A DNA stretch of 64,000 bases, from the NCBI GenBank assembly GCA_903821365.1, contig CAIJKY010000003.1:79749-143748 (forward strand), given 5' to 3'. Positions within the stretch are counted from its first letter, which is position 1; the number at the start of each line of letters is the position of its first letter. The stretch is from an uncultured bacterium (GTDB lineage: Bacteria > Patescibacteriota > Saccharimonadia > Saccharimonadales > Saccharimonadaceae). Made by a program: the position numbers and the translations under genes. This document shows, one piece after another, positions 36,507 to 45,132 of this stretch. The notes under the pieces were generated by a model. That model was not told where the DNA came from. It did no database searches and saw only the letters and a list, made by a program, of their open reading frames with translations.

Positions 36507-37341
36507 CTCGAATCTTACCGTCTAAACTACGGATACGTTTAAGGGCGTCTTTTGCCTGTTGGCTGTTTGGCGGTGCGCCGTGCCAATGATAGTCGTATTC
36601 CATAAAATCAACCCCTTTGCCAGGAACGGTGTGGGCGATAATCACGACTGGCTTTTCGACGATGGCACGAGCCATACTGCAAGCATCGATAACGCTTTGG
36701 ACATTATTACCATCAATTTCAAGTACGTGCCAACCAAATGCTTCCCACTTAGCGCGTAAGTTTTCAAGCGGCATGACATCTTCAGTGTTGCCATCGATCT
36801 GAATATTGTTGCGATCAATAATACCGATAAGGTTGTGCAGCTTATACTTACCAGCAAACATCGCTGCTTCCCAAATATTGCCTTCATTGAGCTCGCCGTC
36901 ACCCATAACAACGTAGACCCAGCGGTAATTATTATGATCAAAGTTCATTAAGCTGTAGGCCATACCCGCTGCTTGGCTCAGTCCGCTACCAAGCGGGCCA
37001 CTCGTTGTTTCGAGCCCTGGTAATCGTACCCGTTCGGGGTGCCCTTGTAGGCGAGATCCAAATTGACGGAGCGTCATTAGTTCTTCACGATCAAAATAGC
37101 CAGCTTCAGCCATAGCGGCATAACGCACTGGCACACAGTGGCCATTGCTAAGAATTAAAATATCGCGATCATCCCAGTCCGGTTTTTTAGGATTGTGCTG
37201 TAATACCGAAAAGTAGAGCGCCGAGAAAATGTCAGCTAGCCCAAGCGGCCCGGCCGAGTGTCCTGTACCGGCGTGCTCCAACATCTTTATGATGTCAGTG
37301 CGAATGTCATTGGCTTTGTGTTCGAGTTGTGTAATAGTCAT
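36493..37341 (-). CDS. Transketolase, N-terminal subunit (split enzyme)
   Basis: 282 residues covering the diphosphate-binding half of transketolase: GTGHSAGPLGLADI near the start, HPERVRLPGLETTSGPLGSGLSQAAG, and the thiamine-diphosphate motif GDGELNEGNIWEA with the Asn of IDRNN downstream. It needs the next gene for activity. The 60-nt gap before it holds a TATAAT (37355-37360) that could be an internal promoter, although the -35 is weak. Confidence 0.95.
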   Translation of the reverse strand: MTITQLEHKANDIRTDIIKMLEHAGTGHSAGPLGLADIFSALYFSVLQHNPKKPDWDDRDILILSNGHCVPVRYAAMAEAGYFDREELMTLRQFGSRLQGHPERVRLPGLETTSGPLGSGLSQAAGMAYSLMNFDHNNYRWVYVVMGDGELNEGNIWEAAMFAGKYKLHNLIGIIDRNNIQIDGNTEDVMPLENLRAKWEAFGWHVLEIDGNNVQSVIDACSMARAIVEKPVVIIAHTVPGKGVDFMEYDYHWHGAPPNSQQAKDALKRIRSLDGKIRGEHE

Positions 37342-37401
37342 AAGCTTTATAGCTATTATAAACTACTGCACCTTAAAAATCATTGCGGTTTGTAGTTCTG
37401 G

Positions 37402-38031
37402 CTACGCACATTCAGTAAGAAGTCGCCGATATGCTTCTTTTGGCTCTTCCGCCCTCTGAATCGCGCCCCCCACATTCAGCACATCAACACCGCCGCGGGC
37501 CAACTCGCCTGCGTTATCAAGCGAAATGCCACCGTCCCAGCCTATTTCGGCCTGAGCGTTAATCGCTTTGATCTCAGGAATCTTGTTAAGTAAGCGAAGA
37601 TCAGCGACACCACCAAAGTGACCAAGATTACCACTAAACAATAATACATGGTCAGCGACGGCAATGAGAGCATGGGCATCAGCTGGCGTCGTATCCTGCA
37701 GCAGTGATATCCCCACCTTCAGCCCAAACTGATGCCAATGATCAACTAAGCCGAGTAAATTGCCTGCGGCTTCAGCATGGATGATAACGAGATCAGGGCG
37801 CAAACTAATAATGGTTTCTGCCTGCGCAACTGGATCTTCAAACATTAAATGAATATCAGCGACAGTGCCGTCTGGCCACCATGACTGAATAGGGCTTATC
37901 AAATGATTTTCAGTGAAAACGCCGTCCGCAAGATCAATATGTACTCGTGGCGCAAAAGCCGTCACTCTCTCTATTTGCTCGCGAAAGATATGCGGTTCAT
38001 TAGTCGTGATAGTCGGGACAATGACAGCCAT
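37402..38031 (-). CDS. rpe: Ribulose-phosphate 3-epimerase (divergent)
   Basis: 209 residues, a TIM barrel. The expected stations are present but changed: VHIDLADGVFTEN (usual DxMDG), VADIHLMFEDP, IIHAEA, VGISLLQDTTP, LLFSGNLGHFGG and the phosphate-binding GWDGGIS. It interconverts ribulose-5-phosphate and xylulose-5-phosphate. The Met of the usual MDG is Ala here. It lies 1 nt after rpiB, in the right pathway context, which supports the call. Confidence 0.87.
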   Translation of the reverse strand: MAVIVPTITTNEPHIFREQIERVTAFAPRVHIDLADGVFTENHLISPIQSWWPDGTVADIHLMFEDPVAQAETIISLRPDLVIIHAEAAGNLLGLVDHWHQFGLKVGISLLQDTTPADAHALIAVADHVLLFSGNLGHFGGVADLRLLNKIPEIKAINAQAEIGWDGGISLDNAGELARGGVDVLNVGGAIQRAEEPKEAYRRLLTECA

Positions 38032-38032
38032 A

Positions 38033-38482
38033 TTACATCTGGTCTAACTTGTGGTTACGACGTATATAACGCGGCGCTGCAGCAAACTCAGTGGTCAACC
38101 ACGTATCAACAATCGCCTGCCACTCCGCCTCTTCGCCATCGAGCAAACGCGAAGGCAAACAAAGTACATTACTATCGTTGTCATTGCGTGTCATTTTAGC
38201 TTCAAACTCATCCCAAATAACTGCCGCTCGAATACCTTGTACGCGATTAGCAGCCATCGCCATACCTTGACCACCACCACAAATTAAGATTGCCCGTGGA
38301 TCATCATCATTTGAGCCGAGCACTTGCGTGACGGCAAGATAGGCATAGTCGGTAAAGTCGTCCTCGGGATCCGGCTGGGTGTCGCCAACATCTTCAACAT
38401 CGAAGTGACGTTTTGCGAGATATGCAAATACATCTTGCTTCAAGTGAAAGCCTTGATGGTCGGAGCCGAGGTATACTTTCAT
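38033..38482 (-). CDS. rpiB: Ribose-5-phosphate isomerase B
   Basis: 149 residues. RpiB/LacAB fold: VYLGSDHQGFHLK at the start, ILICGGGQGMAMAANRVQGIRAAV with the active-site Cys, and RNDNDSNVLCLPSR. The family loop CGTGIG reads CGGGQG. It isomerises ribose-5-phosphate and ribulose-5-phosphate. The gene is 6 nt after gap and 1 nt before rpe. Confidence 0.93.
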   Translation of the reverse strand: MKVYLGSDHQGFHLKQDVFAYLAKRHFDVEDVGDTQPDPEDDFTDYAYLAVTQVLGSNDDDPRAILICGGGQGMAMAANRVQGIRAAVIWDEFEAKMTRNDNDSNVLCLPSRLLDGEEAEWQAIVDTWLTTEFAAAPRYIRRNHKLDQM

Positions 38483-38488
38483 AACGTT

Positions 38489-39517
38489 TTAGGCTTGCTC
38501 AGATTTATGTAGCGCTTTGCCAACGTCAGCGGTCAGCTCAACAAGGCGATTGCTGTATCCCCATTCGTTGTCATACCAGGCGACAACTTTAAGCATATTA
38601 CCACCGACAACAGCAGTGAGAGGCAAATCAATAATACAGCTGTGGCTGTTACCCTTAAAGTCACTACTGACAAGCTCTTCGTTTGTCACGTCGAGAATAC
38701 CCTGATAAAATGGCTCTTTTGCAGCATCAATAAAGACTTTGTTGACTTCTTCAACAGTAACATCGCGCTTTAACAGCACAACAAAATCGCTCATACTCAC
38801 GACAGGCGTTGGGACGCGAACGCTCATGCCGCCAAACTTACCTGCGAGCGATGGGAGCGCCTTGGCAGCAGCGATACTCGCGCCAGTTGTAGTTGGAACA
38901 ATGTTTTCTGCTGCAGCACGTGCCTCGCGCAAGTCTTTCGCTGGAGCATCTTGGAGTCGCTGGCTAGCAGTGTAGCTATGTACAGTTGTCATCATAGCTT
39001 TCTCGATACCAAAGCTATGTTCAAGGATTGCCATAACCGGCGTGATACTGTTTGTTGTACAACTAGCGTTGCTCACAATATCACTCGCGCCCTCAAGTTC
39101 AGTCTCATTGACGCCAAGTACGATCGTCGATGCGCCATCACCCTTGGCTGGCGCGCTCAAGATAACTTTTTTAGCACCTGCTGGATCAATATGTGCTCGC
39201 GCCTTTGCGGGATCAACAAAGAAACCGGTGCTTTCGATGACAACATCGACACCGTGTGCTGCCCAAGGTAGCGCAGCTGGATCCTTTTCAGCAAGCACCT
39301 TAATGTGCTGCCCTTTGACAATAATGCCGGTCGCGTCAAAGCCCACTTCGTGTTCATAGCCGCCGTATGAACTATCATGCTTTAAGAGATGAGCAAGCGT
39401 CTTAGTGTCGGTAAGGTCGTTGATGGCAACGATCTCAATATCACTTCGCTCGAACGCGATCTTAAATGCGTTCCTTCCGATGCGGCCAAAGCCATTGATG
39501 GCGATCTTTGTCTTCAT
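38489..39517 (-). CDS. gap: Glyceraldehyde-3-phosphate dehydrogenase
   Basis: 342 residues. NAD-binding NGFGRIGRNAFK at the N-terminus, catalytic C153 in SNASCTTNS, and the typical YDNEWGYSNR near the C-terminus. It oxidises glyceraldehyde-3-phosphate with phosphate. It is the first gene of the operon gap-rpiB-rpe-transketolase(N,C)-fba-PfkB-unknown. AAAAGGAG is a strong ribosome site, and a promoter and an upstream terminator isolate it from ppa. Confidence 0.97.
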   Translation of the reverse strand: MKTKIAINGFGRIGRNAFKIAFERSDIEIVAINDLTDTKTLAHLLKHDSSYGGYEHEVGFDATGIIVKGQHIKVLAEKDPAALPWAAHGVDVVIESTGFFVDPAKARAHIDPAGAKKVILSAPAKGDGASTIVLGVNETELEGASDIVSNASCTTNSITPVMAILEHSFGIEKAMMTTVHSYTASQRLQDAPAKDLREARAAAENIVPTTTGASIAAAKALPSLAGKFGGMSVRVPTPVVSMSDFVVLLKRDVTVEEVNKVFIDAAKEPFYQGILDVTNEELVSSDFKGNSHSCIIDLPLTAVVGGNMLKVVAWYDNEWGYSNRLVELTADVGKALHKSEQA

Positions 39518-39555
39518 ATCTATCTCCTTTTAAGCACTAGCTCTATTTGCTTTCT

Positions 39556-39585
39556 ATTTTACACAATTGCGCTGCTAATTAACAA
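39556..39585 (-). promoter_or_regulatory. Predicted promoter of the gap operon
   Basis: TTGTTA (39580-39585), 18 bp, TAAAAT (39556-39561) on the minus strand, about 38 nt before the gap ATG. It would drive eight genes of sugar-phosphate metabolism. Confidence 0.6.
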
Positions 39586-39587
39586 TT

Positions 39588-39620
39588 AAAACAGCCACTG
39601 TGAAAATCAGTGGCTGTTTT
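39588..39620 (-). terminator. Intrinsic terminator after ppa (bidirectional)
   Basis: AAAACAGCCACTG (588-600) pairs perfectly with CAGTGGCTGTTTT (608-620) around a 7-nt loop. Runs of A and T on the two sides give U-tracts in both directions. Confidence 0.92.
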
Positions 39621-39649
39621 AACATTATTTACAAGATCATCTCCTGCCT

Positions 39650-40189
39650 CTATACGGTCAAGCCAGTCTTTACGCGACCGATCGATTCTTGGATAATCAG
39701 CTTGGCTGCTTCGGCATCACCCCAGCCCTCAACAACCGTTGTGCCTGGTTTTTTGAGATCCTTGTAGTGGTTAAAGTGGTGCTCGATCTTTTGCTTCCAA
39801 CGCTCACCAAGGTCATCAAGCGTCTTGATGCTGTCGCCGTTGTCACGATCATCAGCAGGCACAACCACAATTTTGTGGTCAGCTTCGCCATCATCAATAA
39901 AATTGAGCACCCCAATCACACGGCCTTCCAGCCAAACACCAGTCGGAATTGGCTCGTGGCAAACAACTAATGTGTCAAGCTCATCACCATCTTCGTCAAG
40001 CGTACCAGGAATAAAACCATAGTTAACTGGCTTTGCAAAAATCGCAGGCTCAACGCGATCAAGCATAAAGCACGCTCGTCCACGATCCCATTCTACTTTT
40101 AATGCAGATCCCTGAGGAATTTCAATCACTGTGTTGATAACACCATTTTGCCAATCACCAGGAACTAAAACTTTATTAAAATCAGCCAT
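39650..40189 (-). CDS. ppa: Inorganic pyrophosphatase
   Basis: 179 residues from the ATG at 40187-40189, which has AAAGG 6 nt upstream; an in-frame GTG ten codons earlier is less likely. The family I signature D-G-D-E-L-D is in DEDGDELDTLVV, with further metal ligands in VPADDRDNGD. It hydrolyses pyrophosphate and pulls biosynthetic reactions forward. It is monocistronic, with a strong terminator, and divergent from the GDPD gene. Confidence 0.95.
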   Translation of the reverse strand: MADFNKVLVPGDWQNGVINTVIEIPQGSALKVEWDRGRACFMLDRVEPAIFAKPVNYGFIPGTLDEDGDELDTLVVCHEPIPTGVWLEGRVIGVLNFIDDGEADHKIVVVPADDRDNGDSIKTLDDLGERWKQKIEHHFNHYKDLKKPGTTVVEGWGDAEAAKLIIQESIGRVKTGLTV

Positions 40190-40307
40190 ATTATTTGCCT
40201 TTCGTTTACCACTGCTCACTCTTGTAATACGTTGCCATTGTAGCCTTTTGCGTTCATGCAGTCAAAACACGCTAGACGTAATGACCAATAACCTATACGC
40301 TATAGCT

Positions 40308-41006
40308 ATGTTAGTGATTGGACACAGAGGTGCGCGCGGCTTAAAGCCCGAAAATACGATTGCCGGCCTCCGAAAAGCCGTTGAGCTTGGCGTTGATATC
40401 GTTGAGTTTGATATTCGCCTCACAAAAGACCGTGTGCCAGTGCTCAGTCACGACCCGTTCATGCTTCGCACTCATCACGACCCACGCTTGCTGAGTATGT
40501 TTACGCTTGAGGAATTGCGCGCCCGCACTGCTGGGAGCGAGTTCCCTATCACCACTCTCGAAGCCGCTTTAAAGGAGTGTGCCGGTAAAGTTATCACCAA
40601 TATCGAGGTCAAGCAAGCAAACGTGTTTCCTTACGCGTTACCGATCATCGAAAAATACATCCGCCGCACCTCTGACTGGGAACTGTTTATATTCTCTTCA
40701 TTCTCAATTCGCGCACTGACAAAAATTCGCGCTGCATTGCCACATGCTCAGCTTGCACTCTTGCATCGTTTAAATCCATTGCTATTTTTGCAGTACAAAG
40801 ACAAGCTCAACCTCATCGGCGTTGGCTTTCATCGTTTGCATATCAATAGCTTTGTTCTAGCGCTCACAAGCAAACTTGACTTGTTTACGTATGTCTACAC
40901 CGTCAATCGCCCCGAGGCGGCTATTAAGCTCGCTGAACGGGGCGTTGACGCAGTTGTGACTGATCGGCCTGATTTAATAATCAAAGCTTTAGCACAGCCG
41001 GAATAG
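40308..41006 (+). CDS. Glycerophosphodiester phosphodiesterase family protein
   Basis: 232 residues from the ATG at 40308-40310; the open frame extends upstream, but that part runs over ppa. The GDPD active site is clear: GHRGARGLKPENT (His and Arg), VDIVEFDIRLTKD (Glu and Asp metal ligands), LSHDP (catalytic His) and NIEVK. The C-terminus has YTVNRPEAAIKLAERGVDAVVTDRPD, as expected. It releases glycerol-3-phosphate from glycerophosphodiesters. No signal peptide is seen, so it acts in the cytoplasm. No ribosome site precedes the ATG; a weak TATACG lies 8 nt upstream, so a leaderless start is possible. Confidence 0.93.
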   Translation: MLVIGHRGARGLKPENTIAGLRKAVELGVDIVEFDIRLTKDRVPVLSHDPFMLRTHHDPRLLSMFTLEELRARTAGSEFPITTLEAALKECAGKVITNIEVKQANVFPYALPIIEKYIRRTSDWELFIFSSFSIRALTKIRAALPHAQLALLHRLNPLLFLQYKDKLNLIGVGFHRLHINSFVLALTSKLDLFTYVYTVNRPEAAIKLAERGVDAVVTDRPDLIIKALAQPE

Positions 41007-41007
41007 A

Positions 41008-41946
41008 TTATTCTTTCGGTTGTTCTAAGTATTCGCGGATCTTTAGAGCAGCAGTTGCGCCTTCACCGACTGCACTTGCAATCTGCATTGTCGCGCCGCT
41101 ACGGACATCACCACTTGCAAAAATACCACGCACTGAAGTGTGTAATTCTATATCAGTCTTAATAAGACCGAGCTCGTCAAGCTCAACGCCCGATCCTTCG
41201 AGGAATGCCGTGTTTGGGCTTAATCCGATAAACACAAATACGCCGTCGACTTCAACATTCACCGGCTGACCATCTTGATGCACGGCAACATGAGTGACTT
41301 TTTTATCGACAGCAACAATCTCATCAACGGTTGTCGCTAAATGAACAGTGATCTTGCCCTCATCAACCATACGCTGTAGCTCTTTTTTCAAAACGTCACT
41401 AGCGCGAATTGTTGAACGGACAAGTAAGTCAATGTGCGAGGTAAAGCGTGTTAAGAAAATTGCCTCTTGCACGGCAGAGTTACCACCGCCGACAACCGCA
41501 AGTCGCTTATCTCGATAAAACGCACCATCACACGTTGCACAATAGTGGACGCCACGCCCATAATATTCTTCTTCACCGGGGACATTCATCTTTTTGTAAT
41601 CGCTGCCAGTCGCTATAAGTACCGCTTTAGCCTTAAACGGACCATCACTTGTGTGAAGTAACTTGTATTCACCATGGTCTTCGATCTTATCAACTGAGCC
41701 CAGCTCTATCTTGGCGCCAAAACGCTCAGCTTGTTTCTCGAGCTGTTCAGCCAATTTGAGGCCAGCGACACCCTCTGCGAAACCAGGGTAATTATCAACT
41801 TGATCAGTAATAGCTGCAAGGCCGCCAATAGCGCCTTTTTCAAATAAAATAGTCTCGATGTCTTCGCGCGTGGTGTACACCGCAGCGGCGAGGGCACTTG
41901 GGCCAGCGCCAACCATAATAACGTCGTGAATTGTGTCTTCGTTCAT
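41008..41946 (-). CDS. trxB: Thioredoxin reductase (FAD/NAD(P)H flavoprotein)
   Basis: 312 residues. FAD motif MVGAGPSALAAAVY, redox-active C136-A-T-C139 (CATCDG), NADPH-binding VVGGGNSAVQEA and the C-terminal FASGDVR. It reduces a small dithiol protein with NADPH. The partner is probably the glutaredoxin/thioredoxin-like gene 25 nt upstream in the same operon. The second base of the first FAD motif is as in normal TrxB, and length is typical. Confidence 0.95.
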   Translation of the reverse strand: MNEDTIHDVIMVGAGPSALAAAVYTTREDIETILFEKGAIGGLAAITDQVDNYPGFAEGVAGLKLAEQLEKQAERFGAKIELGSVDKIEDHGEYKLLHTSDGPFKAKAVLIATGSDYKKMNVPGEEEYYGRGVHYCATCDGAFYRDKRLAVVGGGNSAVQEAIFLTRFTSHIDLLVRSTIRASDVLKKELQRMVDEGKITVHLATTVDEIVAVDKKVTHVAVHQDGQPVNVEVDGVFVFIGLSPNTAFLEGSGVELDELGLIKTDIELHTSVRGIFASGDVRSGATMQIASAVGEGATAALKIREYLEQPKE

Positions 41947-41971
41947 ATTGTTTCTTTCTTTAACTTACGGG

Positions 41972-42223
41972 TTAAGCGACAACAAGACTAGCAAGCTGTG
42001 CGGGTTTGTAACCAACTGAAATATGTTTTGCAAGCGTTTCTGAATCCTCGACGACAATGACTGGCATCGTAGCGGCACCACTTAGCTTTACAGCGTCCTC
42101 CAATGCTTCGGGATGCATGTCAGTATTTACCTCGGTGTATTCAATCTTTTTAATGGTGAGCCATTTTTTTACCATTACACATGAAGCGCAGGCGTTTTTA
42201 CTATAGACAGTGACTTGTTTCAT
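41972..42223 (-). CDS. Glutaredoxin/NrdH-like redox protein
   Basis: 83 residues from the ATG at 42221-42223. The thioredoxin-fold start QVTVYSKNACASCVMVKKWL carries a C12-A-S-C15 pair, and TMPVIVVED holds the cis-proline. The size and CxxC suggest an NrdH- or glutaredoxin-like protein that takes electrons from the TrxB encoded next. An alternative ATG at 42251-42253 would add ten residues and sit about 15 nt after the -10; I prefer the shorter form because it begins at the first strand. Confidence 0.88.
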   Translation of the reverse strand: MKQVTVYSKNACASCVMVKKWLTIKKIEYTEVNTDMHPEALEDAVKLSGAATMPVIVVEDSETLAKHISVGYKPAQLASLVVA

Positions 42224-42268
42224 ACCCCCTACTTTCTTTTTTACGGACGTCATTAAACGTATACACAC

Positions 42269-42297
42269 ATTATATATGGTGTAGTATTTAAATTCAA
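42269..42297 (-). promoter_or_regulatory. Promoter of the redox operon with direct repeats
   Basis: TTGAAT (42292-42297), 17 bp, TATAAT (42269-42274) on the minus strand. The plus strand carries TATATATGGT at 42271-42280 and a second near-identical copy (42303-42312), one over the -10 and one upstream of the -35, a possible paired operator. Confidence 0.7.
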
Positions 42298-42313
42298 GAC
42301 ACTATATATGGTA

Positions 42314-42883
42314 CTATTGGTCGATTCCAACAACTTCAATAACAAAGGCGAGCGGCGTATTACCAGGAATACTTGGGGGTGCACCAGCTGCACCATAGGC
42401 TTTTTCGGCAGGAATAGTGAGTTTGCGGACACCGCCAACTTTCATGCCTGGAACACCTTCTTTCCAACCAACAATAACCTGATCAAGACTGAGAGAAATT
42501 GGCGTTACAGTGCCCTTAGTGTTTGAGCTATCAAATACGGTACCGTCAGGTAGCCAGCCAGTGTAATTAACTTTTACTTTTGCGCCAGCTGCGACTTCGT
42601 CACCTTCGCCGACTTTAAGGTCTTCGCTTTTTAGCTCAGTAACACTGGCCGCGTCAAAAGCATCCGCCGTGTAGCCAGGCAAGATAAGTTTTGTCGATTG
42701 CTGCTCGGCAACGGCTTTCTTTTGAGCTTCTTGTTGCGCGGCAACCGCTTCTTCTTGTTGCTTTTGCTGATTGTTAGAACTAATGATAATAACAAAGTAG
42801 TATCCAACTGAACCAACTGCCATTATGACGGCGATTACCCAGATAAAAATTCGTTGGCTTTTAGACGTTGTGGACGTTGCCAT
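42314..42883 (-). CDS. Membrane-anchored FKBP-type peptidyl-prolyl isomerase
   Basis: 189 residues. N-terminal membrane helix (about 11-36), then a Gln/Glu/Ala-rich linker (38-62), then one FKBP domain (about 85-189): VKVNYTGWLPDGTVFDSS, GWKEGVPGMKVGGVRKLTIP, AYGAAGAPPSIPGNTPLAFVIEVV. The pocket residues are conserved. It is placed outside the membrane by the N-terminal anchor and probably folds exported proteins. AGGGAG precedes the ATG. Confidence 0.93.
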   Translation of the reverse strand: MATSTTSKSQRIFIWVIAVIMAVGSVGYYFVIIISSNNQQKQQEEAVAAQQEAQKKAVAEQQSTKLILPGYTADAFDAASVTELKSEDLKVGEGDEVAAGAKVKVNYTGWLPDGTVFDSSNTKGTVTPISLSLDQVIVGWKEGVPGMKVGGVRKLTIPAEKAYGAAGAPPSIPGNTPLAFVIEVVGIDQ

Positions 42884-42938
42884 GCTGCCGCTCCCTATAT
42901 TTCAAATTTATAAACTCTTCCCAGTGTACCACAGCTAT

Positions 42939-44720
42939 TTAAGAGGCTATCTCAAAAGCTTTGAGCTGTTTCTTGGCAGTTTCACTTGCGCCCATTTGTA
43001 GCTCAAGCAACTGCGCATAAATACCGCCTGTTTTTGCGAGCTCAAGTGGCGAACCAGTTTCATCAACCGTGCCATTTTTAATCGTAATAAGCTTATCGAC
43101 ATGAGCGATAGTCGAGAGGCGATGCGCGATAATAATCGTCGTTCGATTTTTCATTAACCGTTCGAGCGCTTCTTGCACTTGAACCTCAGCGCGACTGTCC
43201 AGGCTACTGGTCGCTTCGTCAAGAATCAAAATCGGTGCATCTTTCAGAAGTGCTCGTGCAATGGCCAAGCGTTGTTTCTGGCCACCACTGAGCTTAAGTC
43301 CGCGTTCACCGATCTCAGCATCATAACCACCCTTCAGCTTAGTAATAAAGTCGTGCGCGTTTGCGGCTTTCGCGGCTTTGATTACTTGCTCATCACTCGC
43401 TTCTGGCATAGCGTAGGCAATATTCTCTCGGATAGTACCGCTAAACAGCGCGGGGTCCTGGAACACGACAGCGATATTCTCGCGGAGGCTTCGTTGCTTT
43501 ACATCAACAACGTTTACGCCGTCGATAGTGATTGCGCCGCTTGTTGCGGTGTACATGCGAAGTAGCAAATTAGTGATAGTCGTTTTACCTTCGCCGCTCT
43601 CACCAACCAAAGCCGCCTTGCTACCCGGCTCGACAGTAAAGCTAATGTCATTGAGTACTGGTTCGCCTTCTTTGTATTCAAAATTAACTTCATTGAACTC
43701 AATAGCACCTTTTTTGATCTTCATAGTCGGCGTATTTTTGGCGTCTTGGATATTTGGCTCAAGTGACATCACCTCAAAGTAATCACGACAGCCAGCAATA
43801 GCACGTTGTGTCTGATCAACGATAAAACTCATGCCAAATATCGGCATACGCACTAACGCCATAAGCTGGATAATAAAAACCATGTCGCCAACTGTAAAAC
43901 GGCCACTCAGCGTTTTTAAGAAAATGAAGACGAAGATCGCAAAGAAAATAACGTTTAAGACAAGTCGTCGAATGACGTCGTTATTGTGCCATTGTTTTGA
44001 CTGTTTATAGGTAATATCAACGGTGTTCTGAAAGCGTCGCTCAAAATGACCAAGCTCTAACTTTTCTTGGACAAAGCTTTTCACTACTTTGATTTGCGCA
44101 ACGACTTCGGCAAAGCGTCCGCTAGCAATATCGGTTTCGAGGTTCTTTGCATTTTGATATTTTTGCCATGATTTGCTTGTCAGTGTCGTCAGCCATAAAA
44201 AGCTTGGGTACAGGACAAGTACGAGCAGTGCAATTTCCCAGCTGTAGAAAAAGAGCACCACTAATACGATTACCACGGTAAGCAGCATGCTAAAGAAGTT
44301 ATTGGCAAAGGTATTTAAGAATTGTGTTACTTCAAAAATCGTGCGATTGAGACGATTGATGATTGTACCGGTTAGCTCTTGGTCGTAATAGCTTTGCGGC
44401 AAGCGCAGTAAATGCTGATAGTAGTGCTCACTTAGCTGCTTCTTCATTTTTGCTGCCATGATATCACCAAGGTATCCACCCCAGTTTGCAAAGAGCGTAC
44501 CGGCGACATCGGCCGCGAACAAAGCGATGGCTAGCCAAATAATGTACATGTAGTCCGCAGGCTGTCCTTTGGCTGTGGCAACAACGGCATCGGTTGCAAG
44601 CTTAATGACATAAGGCACCGCAAGTGATGCCAGTGCTGACAGAATTGCAAAAATAGTGACACCAGCATAATAGCGCCAAAGATTTTTGGTATATTTAAGG
44701 GTTTGAATTAACGGTTGCAT
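42939..44720 (-). CDS. ABC transporter, fused permease and ATPase (exporter type)
   Basis: 593 residues. Six membrane helices (about 20-310) then a nucleotide-binding domain: Walker A GESGEGKTT, signature LSGGQKQR, Walker B ILILDEATSSLD and the His switch IIAHRLST. One gene encodes a half-transporter that should form a homodimer. Exporters of this type move lipids, peptides or drugs; nothing shows the substrate here. The -10 lies 9 nt before the ATG. Confidence 0.94.
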   Translation of the reverse strand: MQPLIQTLKYTKNLWRYYAGVTIFAILSALASLAVPYVIKLATDAVVATAKGQPADYMYIIWLAIALFAADVAGTLFANWGGYLGDIMAAKMKKQLSEHYYQHLLRLPQSYYDQELTGTIINRLNRTIFEVTQFLNTFANNFFSMLLTVVIVLVVLFFYSWEIALLVLVLYPSFLWLTTLTSKSWQKYQNAKNLETDIASGRFAEVVAQIKVVKSFVQEKLELGHFERRFQNTVDITYKQSKQWHNNDVIRRLVLNVIFFAIFVFIFLKTLSGRFTVGDMVFIIQLMALVRMPIFGMSFIVDQTQRAIAGCRDYFEVMSLEPNIQDAKNTPTMKIKKGAIEFNEVNFEYKEGEPVLNDISFTVEPGSKAALVGESGEGKTTITNLLLRMYTATSGAITIDGVNVVDVKQRSLRENIAVVFQDPALFSGTIRENIAYAMPEASDEQVIKAAKAANAHDFITKLKGGYDAEIGERGLKLSGGQKQRLAIARALLKDAPILILDEATSSLDSRAEVQVQEALERLMKNRTTIIIAHRLSTIAHVDKLITIKNGTVDETGSPLELAKTGGIYAQLLELQMGASETAKKQLKAFEIAS

Positions 44721-44729
44721 ATGACCCCT

Positions 44730-44758
44730 ATTGTACGCCCACTTGCCAAAGCCAACAA
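44730..44758 (-). promoter_or_regulatory. Predicted promoter of the ABC exporter gene
   Basis: TTGTTG (44753-44758), 17 bp, TACAAT (44730-44735) on the minus strand. Nine bases, including AGGGG, separate the -10 from the ATG, so the leader would be only about 3 nt and that AGGGG would not be transcribed in full. Confidence 0.5.
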
Positions 44759-44856
44759 ATTATTATTAAATGGCGCTTATCTGGTTTATGTGCGCTGTAC
44801 ATATGAACTAGAAATTTGACGAATATGCCATTTCCTACGACAGCGAGGGGCATCTC

Positions 44857-45015
44857 ATGAGTATTAAGAAGCTTATAGGCATTGTAGCGATCGCATTGTT
44901 CCTCTATTTCGTGATCACCCAGCCGGTCACGGCTGGGGACAAGGTCGTCAAGATCGGACACGGGCTGGAACATGCGGCAACAAGCGTGACCAAATTCTTC
45001 ACCCGGATCACCTGA
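44857..45015 (+). CDS. 52-residue single-helix membrane microprotein
   Basis: ATG at 44857-44859, TGA at 45013-45015, with GAGGGG 6 nt upstream. The protein has a basic start (MSIKKL), one membrane helix (IGIVAIALFLYFVI) and an amphipathic C-terminal helix (about 27-50) after a TQPVTAGD turn. I recall short actinobacterial proteins of this shape but cannot confirm homology. It is the first gene of the GC-rich plus-strand cassette and is followed by two GC-rich hairpins without U-tracts. Function unknown. Confidence 0.75.
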   Translation: MSIKKLIGIVAIALFLYFVITQPVTAGDKVVKIGHGLEHAATSVTKFFTRIT

Positions 45016-45078
45016 GGTGCTTCCGAGCACCTCGCCCCGCAGGCGACCAGACAGTGAGAGGCAGCGCTCTCCGTCTGG
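45014..45078 (+). terminator. Two consecutive GC-rich hairpins after the microprotein gene
   Basis: GAGGTGC / GCACCTC (45014-45033, 6-nt loop) begins in the stop codon. CCAGAC / GTCTGG with nested GAGAG / CTCTC follows (45047-45078). Neither has a T-run, a form common in high-GC actinobacteria. Confidence 0.55.
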
Positions 45079-45096
45079 CCGCATGCGGGCACTTTA

Positions 45097-45126
45097 ATGA
45101 CACTCTTACATATGACACTCTTACAT
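45097..45126. repeat. Perfect tandem duplication of 15 bp
   Basis: ATGACACTCTTACAT occurs twice in direct tandem (45097-45111, 45112-45126), just before the promoter of the PH-domain membrane protein. It could be a pair of regulator sites or a scar of insertion. Confidence 0.9.
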
Positions 45127-45132
45127 AACAAT

